Both the position numbers and the translations under genes were made by a program. Under the pieces are notes generated by a model. That model saw only the letters and a list, made by a program, of their open reading frames with translations, made no database searches and was not told the DNA's origin. Below, in pieces: positions 1 through 5,131 of a stretch of 9,295 bases of DNA. Origin of the DNA: Planctomycetota bacterium (GTDB lineage: Bacteria > Planctomycetota > B129-G9); assembly GCA_030622295.1 (NCBI GenBank), contig JAUXGI010000025.1, forward strand, positions 1 through 9,295, given 5' to 3'. Each line of letters begins with the position of its first letter. The stretch's first letter is position 1.

Positions 1-745
1 CCTGAAACAGGGGATAGACAACCCAACCTCGTTCCTGCTTTCCGGCTGCGTCAACCAATTGCGGCAACCAGGGCAGGTAAAGCACCGCCGCAAGGGCGCA
101 GGCCAGTACCACACCGACACCGCCCGCCCGGGACTTTCGGCCTGAAACCGCGTACCATACCAGGTGTGCGAGGATTACCAGGACGAAGAGGTAGTGCGTA
201 TACGTGCCGATTGCCGTGAATGCGGCGTACAGGCCAAACGAAACCGTGCGGGGTTTATCCACGCTCCGGAGAAAGAAGTACGTGGCGAGAATCGTGACGA
301 GCACCAGCAGCGAATACTGGCGCGCTTCCTGAGAAAACTCGATGGCGGGAGGGCTGACAGCCGTCAGGAAGGCTGCGAGCAGTCCCACCCTTCGTCCGAA
401 TGTCTGCGCAGCGAGGAGGTAGATTGCCGGCACGCACAACGTGCCGAGTATCATGGCGGGGAAACGCAGGGAGAACTCCGAGTCACCAAAGGCGCGTGTC
501 CAGAAGTGCAGCATGACGCGGTTCAGGGGCGGCACGTTGGGGTCGGCGGACCAGCAGTCGCTCAGGGGCAAGGCCGCGAAGCGGGCCTCGGCGGCCTCAT
601 CAAGCCACAGGCCGGCGCGGGAAAGAGTAACCAGGCGCAAAGCCAGCGCGACCGCCGTCAGAACCACGAGCAGCGTTAACGCGGATTTTGCCGTACACGT
701 CTTGCCCTCCGCCCCCCAGGCCCCGGATTGCGCTTTTGCGTTCAA
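1..745 (-). CDS. GT39/ArnT-like membrane glycosyltransferase, 3' part missing
   Basis: This is the first 248 codons of an integral-membrane glycosyltransferase that would transfer a sugar from a lipid-linked (polyprenyl-phosphate) donor on the outer face of the inner membrane. After about 20 polar residues comes a first membrane helix (about 21-41) ending in GLWLDEAAEARF. The Asp49-Glu50 pair sits where GT39/PMT_2 enzymes carry their catalytic acidic residues in the first external loop. Further family signatures are FGDSEFSLRFPA (about 86-97), the later SPPAIEFSQEARQYSLL, and GTYTHYLFVLV within a hydrophobic stretch, followed by YLPWLP. The start is TTG at 745-743, because the frame is closed by a TGA at 760-758; GGGAG lies 7 nt upstream. 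The start overlaps the regulator stop as TTGA, suggesting translational coupling. The acceptor cannot be read from sequence: lipid A, protein and exopolysaccharide repeat unit are all possible, and the exosortase context favours a surface glycan. The gene continues beyond the left edge. Confidence 0.87.
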   Translation of the reverse strand, partial: MNAKAQSGAWGAEGKTCTAKSALTLLVVLTAVALALRLVTLSRAGLWLDEAAEARFAALPLSDCWSADPNVPPLNRVMLHFWTRAFGDSEFSLRFPAMILGTLCVPAIYLLAAQTFGRRVGLLAAFLTAVSPPAIEFSQEARQYSLLVLVTILATYFFLRSVDKPRTVSFGLYAAFTAIGTYTHYLFVLVILAHLVWYAVSGRKSRAGGVGVVLACALAAVLYLPWLPQLVDAAGKQERGWVVYPLFQ

Positions 746-2145
746 CTTCCTTCTCCCTCACCTCTGACGGAAAGGCGCAGTTCCTTTATTTTCTGTTGAA
801 GGCTCTGACGGTGCATGCCGAGAGAGAGCGCGGTTTGAGTTATGTTGCCGCCGTGCCGGCGCAACTGCTCGCCGATGAAGCGCCGTTCAAAGTCTTCGAC
901 CGCGGCCTTTTTGATGTCCTGGTAGGCGGCGCCTTCGGACACGGCGCCGGCCGAGGGGCGAGGGTGGAGTTCACGACGGATGTCGGCTTCCTCTATGTTG
1001 TCGCCGTCGTAAAGGAGTATCACCTTCTCGAGAAGGTTCTCCAATTGCCGCACATTTCCAGGCCACTGGCAGGCGACGAGCGCGCGCAACGCCCCCGGGG
1101 CAAGCGTCGGCACGGGTCGGCGGTGTCTCTCGGCGAACGTTCTGATGAAGTGCTGGGCCAGCAGCGGTATGTCCCGCGGCCGTTCCCTCAGCGGCGGCAG
1201 AGTGACGTCCACCACCTTCAGGCGGTAGTACAGGTCTTCCCTGAACCCTCCCCCGGCAATCTCGGCGATGAGGTCCTTGTTGGATGCGCTGATGACGCGC
1301 ACGTCAACCGAGAACGTCCGGTTGCCGCCGAGTTTCTGGAACTGTTTTTCTTCGATGACGCGCAGGATTTTTGCCTGGGTGTTTGCCGACATATCGCCGA
1401 TTTCATCGAAGAAGATGGTGCCGCCGTCTGCGCTGAGGAACTTCCCGTCCCTTGCGGTCACCGCGCCGGTGAAGGCCCCCTGTTCGTGGCCGAAGAGTTC
1501 GCTCTCGATAAGGCTCTCGGGCAGGGCGGCGCTGTTGACGCAGACGAAGGGGCGGTCTTTCCTGAGGCTGCGCCGATGGATCTCGCGCGCGACGAGTTCC
1601 TTGCCGGTGCCGGACTCTCCCTGGATGAGCACGGCCACGTCGGCGGCGGCGATGCGTTCTATCAACTGGAAGACGCGCTTCATGGAGTCGCTCTCGCCCA
1701 GGAGCGCGCCGAAGCGGGTCATGTCGGCCAGCCTCTGCAGCAGCAGCAGGTTCTCACGCCTGAGGTATATCTTCTCGAGTGTGTTCTTGATGATGAGGCG
1801 CAGTTCGTCCACCTCGAAGGGCTTGACCAGGTAATCGTAAGCGCCCTTCTTCATCGCCTCCACGGCGATGCGCTCGCTGCCGTGCGCGGTAAGCATGATT
1901 ACGAGAGGCGGATGTTCAAGACCGGATATCGCCTCGAGCGCCTCCATGCCGTCCATAACGGGCATGTTGATGTCCAGGAGGACCAGGTCGGGCGATTCCC
2001 CGGCGACGGCGTCTAGTGCGGCCCTGCCGTCTTCGGCTTCACAGATGATGTACCCCACGCGCTCGAGCGCCTTGCGCAGGCCGTACCTGGCGGGCATTTC
2101 GTCGTCGACGATGAGTATCTTTGCGGGTTGTCCTTTTTCCTGCAT
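742..2145 (-). CDS. NtrC-family sigma54-dependent response regulator (PrsR-like)
   Basis: This is a 467-residue transcriptional activator of sigma54 RNA polymerase, complete in all three domains. The receiver domain (about 8-122) has the acidic pocket Asp14-Asp15, phospho-acceptor Asp58 in LLDINMP, Thr86 and Lys108 in KPF. The AAA+ domain (about 148-375) has Walker A GESGTGKE (176-183), the sigma54-contacting loop GAFTGA (223-228), Walker B with FFDEIG (245-250), and FREDLYYRL with the arginine-rich LPPLRERPRDIP downstream. The C-terminus (about 420-458) is a Fis-type helix-turn-helix, GNITQTALSLGMHRQSLQQK. GAFTGA is intact, so it should be a true sigma54 activator. It starts 4 nt after the kinase stop (TAG-GGAG-ATG), which marks the kinase as its partner. 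Beside an exosortase gene it resembles PrsR of PEP-CTERM systems, but that assignment rests on context; domain architecture alone fits many NtrC-like proteins. Confidence 0.95.
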   Translation of the reverse strand: MQEKGQPAKILIVDDEMPARYGLRKALERVGYIICEAEDGRAALDAVAGESPDLVLLDINMPVMDGMEALEAISGLEHPPLVIMLTAHGSERIAVEAMKKGAYDYLVKPFEVDELRLIIKNTLEKIYLRRENLLLLQRLADMTRFGALLGESDSMKRVFQLIERIAAADVAVLIQGESGTGKELVAREIHRRSLRKDRPFVCVNSAALPESLIESELFGHEQGAFTGAVTARDGKFLSADGGTIFFDEIGDMSANTQAKILRVIEEKQFQKLGGNRTFSVDVRVISASNKDLIAEIAGGGFREDLYYRLKVVDVTLPPLRERPRDIPLLAQHFIRTFAERHRRPVPTLAPGALRALVACQWPGNVRQLENLLEKVILLYDGDNIEEADIRRELHPRPSAGAVSEGAAYQDIKKAAVEDFERRFIGEQLRRHGGNITQTALSLGMHRQSLQQKIKELRLSVRGEGEGS

Positions 2146-2149
2146 CTCC

Positions 2150-4483
2150 CTACTTTCTCACGACGGTACGATGCGTGACCCGCTCGGCTGTTTTTCTTTT
2201 CAAAGGGACCGCCGAGACAAAAGGGATGCGTATCGTAAAACGTGCGCCGCCGTCGTTGATTACACTTATTGTTCCGCCCATGTCCGTCACCTTCTGACGT
2301 ACTATGGGTAGGCCCAGGCCCGTGTCCACGGCCTTGGTGGTGAAGAACGGCTCGAATATGCGTTCCAGGTTTTCCTGCGCTATGCCCGGGCCGGTGTCGG
2401 CCACGACTATCCGCAGGTGCGCCTCTTCACGGTTTTCGGCGGCGATGGACGCGGCAACGCTCACGCATCCGCCCCCCTCGACGGCCTGGATGCCGTTCAG
2501 TACCAGGTTGAAGAGTATTTCCTTGAGCGCTTCGACGCTGAGCAACATGGGCGGCAGTTCGGGGTCGATGTCCGGGATGATTTGCACCTTGTTTCGGGAC
2601 GCTTCGTGGCGAAGAACGGCAACCACGCTGTCAACCACGTCGTAGAGGTCAACCGCCGTTTCGGTTGTGCGGCTGGGCCGTGCGAACTCGAGCAGGCGGT
2701 TGACGACGTTGTTCAGCCTGTCTATCTCTGAGCATATCATGGACAGGTCGCCCTGGATGGGGCTGTCGGGGGGCAGGTCTTCCTGGACGACCTGGGTGAT
2801 TGTCTTGATGGCGCTGAGGGGGTTCTTGACCTCGTGCGCGACGCTGGCGGAGAGACGGCCCAGGGAGAGCAGTTTTTCGCTCTCAAGCATTTTTTGCCGG
2901 AGGTTGACCTTGTCGTCGACAAGCATGAGGTTCTCGACGGCGGTGGCGACGTGTCCGGCGAACATGCCGAGCATTTCAATTTCGCCTGCGCCGAAGGAGC
3001 CTGCGGCGCTCTTGCCGACGGCCAGCAGCCCGATTATCCTGCCTCCTCGCGCGAGGGGGAATATCAACTGGCACCGGAGGGCGCGGATTTCTTCAATGAG
3101 TTGCGGGTTGCGCGAAGTGAGCAAATCGACGTATTTCCGCCTTCCTCCGCTGAGGAATGAAAGTATGGTGCCGGTGTCGAGTTTCGTCGCACGCAGTATG
3201 TTCGAGGCGTGTATGACGGGGGCGGACCGGTCGAGCGAGGGACGCTGGTAGGCCAGCAGGACCACGCGCGAAACGTCGAAGGCCTGTCGTATGCCGTCGG
3301 CGACGAAGTCGAACATCTGCGAAAGGGTGAAGATAGATGGCGCGTTCAGTCGCTCGCTGATTTCCAGCAGGCGTCTCCTGTGCAGGTCCTCCATGCGCGC
3401 GACAACCCTGTAAACGAGCCTGCGCATCAGGCTGCGGGCGGGGCCCAGCAGTGCGACGATGACGGCGACCGTGACGACCTGGACGATTACGAGATTAACG
3501 CGGATGACCTCCTCAATCCACCCGGCCGCGGCGTTGAAGCCCTGCAGGCAAACGACCGCGGCCAGCAACGCAGCGCCCACGTGAAGCGGTCTTCTCCAGA
3601 GGTGCAGCGACATGTAGTTGTAACGATAGGCGTAACTGGTCAGTATGACGCCCGGGCCAAGGGATGCTACGAGCGAGAAAACCTTGAGCGCTCTTCCGGT
3701 GGAGGGGTCCACGTAAGTGCCCGGCATGGCAAAGGCCAGCACGGCGCATGCGGAGACGATGATAATCATCGCCACATTCATAAGCCAAAACGCCCTGTAA
3801 AACGTTCTAAAGTAGAGTTTGTCATCCCTTCGCCGCCGGTGCGTGATTATGACGCGCGTAAACACCGTGCACGCCAGGCCGGCGACAAGGAGGTAGCATA
3901 GATATGGTATGAGGTAGCGCAGATCTTTGGCAATGAAAGTGGTTTCGCTGCCGGCGATTTCCAGTATTCTGGCCGTACCTGCGAACATTCCCGTGCGCTG
4001 AGTCAGCAGCCAGGCCCTGTTCGGGTGAAAGAGAAATATGATTGAGGGCAGGAAGAAAAACAGCGGGAGGTAAAAGACCGCCAGGGCGCAATCGCCCAGG
4101 AGCGCCAGCAGGGAGGCGCGCAGACGCCGTGCGGAGGCGGCTTCAACGTTGAAGCGGGGACTGCGACCGGCGCGCATCTGTGCGGCGAAGGCGTGCACCA
4201 GCAACGGCGGCGTCATCAGCATTCCCACGCCGGAGATGAGGTCGAAGACCTTGAAATACGGCCACGCGGAGATTTCGCCCGCACCGCGGGGACTGAAGAG
4301 CAGTTCGCAGAAAAAGGTCAGGGAATTGCCCAGCAGCCACAATGATATGGCTGCGAAAAGACACACGAGCGCCATCTCGCCCCGTACCCTTATTCTCCTT
4401 CGCAGGAGAGTTGACAGGAGCGACAGGTACAACGCGAACCCGAGGGCAAAACCGAGAAGCCCGAATAGTCGATAAGCGGTCAT
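2150..4483 (-). CDS. Membrane sensor histidine kinase with GAF-like domain (PrsK-like)
   Basis: This 777-residue sensor kinase is the probable partner of the following regulator. From the ATG at 4483 the order is: about seven to nine hydrophobic helices in residues 1-350 (an integral-membrane sensor rather than a periplasmic one); a linker (about 360-380); a GAF-like segment (about 385-520, with CQLIFPLARGGRIIGLLAVG); then the kinase core. The H-box is SASVAHEVKNPLSAIK with phospho-acceptor His550, the N-box LFNLVLNGIQA has Asn663, and the G1 and F boxes are ADTGPGI and IFEPFFTT, followed by GLGLPIV. The H-box is NtrB/ZraS-like. I prefer ATG 4483 over the in-frame GTG at 4513 (787 residues). 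The GTG has no ribosome site and lies between the -35 and -10 boxes of a near-perfect promoter, whereas the ATG has GGTGA just upstream. Context resembles PrsK of exosortase loci; the signal sensed is unknown. The stop is 4 nt from the regulator ATG. Confidence 0.93.
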   Translation of the reverse strand: MTAYRLFGLLGFALGFALYLSLLSTLLRRRIRVRGEMALVCLFAAISLWLLGNSLTFFCELLFSPRGAGEISAWPYFKVFDLISGVGMLMTPPLLVHAFAAQMRAGRSPRFNVEAASARRLRASLLALLGDCALAVFYLPLFFFLPSIIFLFHPNRAWLLTQRTGMFAGTARILEIAGSETTFIAKDLRYLIPYLCYLLVAGLACTVFTRVIITHRRRRDDKLYFRTFYRAFWLMNVAMIIIVSACAVLAFAMPGTYVDPSTGRALKVFSLVASLGPGVILTSYAYRYNYMSLHLWRRPLHVGAALLAAVVCLQGFNAAAGWIEEVIRVNLVIVQVVTVAVIVALLGPARSLMRRLVYRVVARMEDLHRRRLLEISERLNAPSIFTLSQMFDFVADGIRQAFDVSRVVLLAYQRPSLDRSAPVIHASNILRATKLDTGTILSFLSGGRRKYVDLLTSRNPQLIEEIRALRCQLIFPLARGGRIIGLLAVGKSAAGSFGAGEIEMLGMFAGHVATAVENLMLVDDKVNLRQKMLESEKLLSLGRLSASVAHEVKNPLSAIKTITQVVQEDLPPDSPIQGDLSMICSEIDRLNNVVNRLLEFARPSRTTETAVDLYDVVDSVVAVLRHEASRNKVQIIPDIDPELPPMLLSVEALKEILFNLVLNGIQAVEGGGCVSVAASIAAENREEAHLRIVVADTGPGIAQENLERIFEPFFTTKAVDTGLGLPIVRQKVTDMGGTISVINDGGARFTIRIPFVSAVPLKRKTAERVTHRTVVRK

Positions 4484-4499
4484 AGTATCACCAGAGGGA

Positions 4500-4527
4500 A
4501 TTATATGGCGCACGGCTCAATTGTCAA
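4500..4527 (-). promoter_or_regulatory. Consensus sigma70-type promoter of the kinase-regulator-glycosyltransferase operon
   Basis: On the minus strand, TTGACA (4527-4522) and TATAAT (4505-4500) are both perfect consensus hexamers separated by 16 bp. Transcription would start near 4493, leaving a leader of only about ten bases that holds GGTGA (4492-4488) before ATG 4483. This makes the three-gene operon a likely housekeeping-sigma transcription unit rather than a sigma54-controlled one. Confidence 0.8.
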
Positions 4528-4530
4528 TTG
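4518..4530. repeat. CAATTG-T-CAATTG palindrome over the -35 box
   Basis: Two copies of the self-complementary hexamer CAATTG (4518-4523 and 4525-4530) flank one base, giving a 13-bp palindrome that overlaps the kinase -35 hexamer (4522-4527). A dyad in this position is typical of an operator where a repressor would block polymerase. No repressor gene is visible here, so the role is inferred. Confidence 0.45.
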
Positions 4531-4543
4531 CAGGGCGTTCGTT

Positions 4544-4559
4544 TGCGGATCGGACCGCA
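4544..4559. repeat. TGCGG-N6-CCGCA inverted repeat
   Basis: A 5-bp inverted repeat, TGCGG (4544-4548) and CCGCA (4555-4559), is separated by six bases and lies just upstream of the kinase -35 box. It could be an activator site or chance in GC-rich DNA. The arm length is too short to decide. Confidence 0.25.
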
Positions 4560-4657
4560 GTCTGCGCCCCGATTTCCATCTCTATTCTTAAAGGATTGTC
4601 GGGGACGTAACTGGCTCCAACCATCGAGGAAAAGCAGGCGCAAGCTAGAGGGTGGAT

Positions 4658-4685
4658 TTGACGATGGAAAGTGCAGGGGTAGATT
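4658..4685 (+). promoter_or_regulatory. Possible rightward sigma70-type promoter
   Basis: TTGACG (4658-4663, 5 of 6 to consensus) and TAGATT (4680-4685, 4 of 6) are spaced 16 bp apart. A transcript would begin near 4692 and meet the first hairpin-plus-T structure at 4769-4789, giving an RNA of about 100 nt with no good open frame. The match is modest and could be chance. Confidence 0.3.
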
Positions 4686-4768
4686 GCAGGCAAGCAGGGG
4701 TGCACGTCAGAAATGTGGGTAGGTGGCTCTGGTTGCTATGCTGGACGGGGAGTCAGCCGCCCCTGGCG

Positions 4769-4789
4769 CCGGGCCTCGCCCGGTCTTTT
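4769..4789 (+). terminator. Candidate intrinsic terminator in repeat unit 1
   Basis: A six-pair all-GC stem, CCGGGC with GCCCGG, has a three-base loop and is followed by TCTTTT on the plus strand. The T tract is short and interrupted, so termination may be partial. No rightward gene lies before it; only a transcript from the possible promoter at 4658 would use it. Confidence 0.35.
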
Positions 4790-4863
4790 ACTTTCGCGCT
4801 TGCTGTCCTCGGATATCGTCTGCGAGGCCATGCGGACCGAAAGTGAAAAAGCCGCCCCTGGCG

Positions 4864-4884
4864 CCGGGCCTCGCCCGGTCTTTT
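4864..4884 (+). terminator. Candidate intrinsic terminator in repeat unit 2
   Basis: This is an identical copy of the hairpin in unit 1, displaced by 95 bp, again followed by TCTTTT. It would back up the first copy against rightward read-through into the exosortase promoter. Confidence 0.35.
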
Positions 4885-4940
4885 ACTTTCGCGCCTGCTG
4901 TCCTCGGGTATCGTTTGCGAGGTCGTGCGGACCGAAAGTG

Positions 4941-4960
4941 AAAAAGCCGCCGAAGGCCGC
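4941..4960 (-). terminator. Candidate leftward terminator hairpin
   Basis: On the minus strand, GCGGCC-TTC-GGCGGC forms a stem with five of six pairs and is followed directly by TTTTTC. It would stop leftward (antisense) transcription from the exosortase side before it crosses the repeats. Together with the plus-strand hairpins it could insulate the two divergent operons. Confidence 0.35.
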
Positions 4961-4963
4961 TGA

Positions 4964-4992
4964 TTGACTTGCAGTTCGAGAGGTGATAAGAT
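4964..4992 (+). promoter_or_regulatory. Candidate sigma70-type promoter of the exosortase operon
   Basis: TTGACT (4964-4969, 5 of 6) and TAAGAT (4987-4992, 4 of 6) are separated by 17 bp. Transcription would begin near 4999. It is the best promoter match between the repeats and the exosortase gene, and it argues against the TTG at 4964 being a translation start. Confidence 0.5.
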
Positions 4993-5131
4993 TGCGGGTC
5001 GAGGAGGGATGCTCGCCGGTGAGTGTGCGGGCGAGGCGTTTCTCCTGATTTTATCGAGCCTTTGGGAAGGGAAAGGTTGGCCGTATTTTTCTATAGGTCT
5101 TCCGACTAATCGAGACTGGTCAGTTTGCGAT

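Larger units (their letters stand above)
4531..4755. other. Non-coding left half of the divergent intergenic region
   Basis: I find no convincing gene here. Short open frames on both strands lack ribosome sites and family resemblance. The visible elements are the TGCGG/CCGCA inverted repeat (4544-4559) and a possible rightward promoter at 4658-4685. The rest is unstructured as far as I can read. Confidence 0.6.
4756..4945. repeat. Two tandem 95-bp structured repeat units
   Basis: Unit 1 (4756-4850) and unit 2 (4851-4945) are 95 bp each and match at 90 of 95 positions. The first five bases of a third unit (GCCGC, 4946-4950) follow before the similarity ends. All five differences are transitions, at 4800, 4813, 4820, 4828 and 4830 of unit 1. 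Each unit contains a hairpin CCGGGC-CTC-GCCCGG, then an outer inverted repeat ACTTTCG/CGAAAGT (4790-4796 and 4838-4844 in unit 1) enclosing an inner CCTCG/CGAGG stem (4807-4811 and 4823-4827). A 95-bp period is not a multiple of three, so no frame reads through both units in the same phase. This looks like a structured intergenic repeat, not a coding repeat. Confidence 0.85.

Noticed and set aside
164..679. Plus-strand open frame of 171 codons at the left edge
   Set aside because: The minus strand there encodes a coherent GT39 membrane protein with family motifs; the plus frame is polar, low-complexity antisense.
688..2016. Plus-strand open frame of 442 codons opposite the response regulator
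   Set aside because: It is antisense to a protein with complete receiver, AAA+ and HTH motifs. Its translation shows no recognisable domain, and long antisense frames are common in GC-rich genes.
4724..4737. TGGCTC-TGG-TTGCT as a sigma54 promoter
   Set aside because: The GG and GC elements are two bases too close for a -24/-12 promoter, where this spacing is strict.
4756..4950. CRISPR array or coding tandem repeat
   Set aside because: There are only two units with no unique spacers. The 95-bp period is not divisible by three, so reading frames shift between units.
4964..5008. TTG at 4964 as the exosortase start
   Set aside because: It lacks a ribosome site and coincides with the -35 hexamer of the best promoter candidate.
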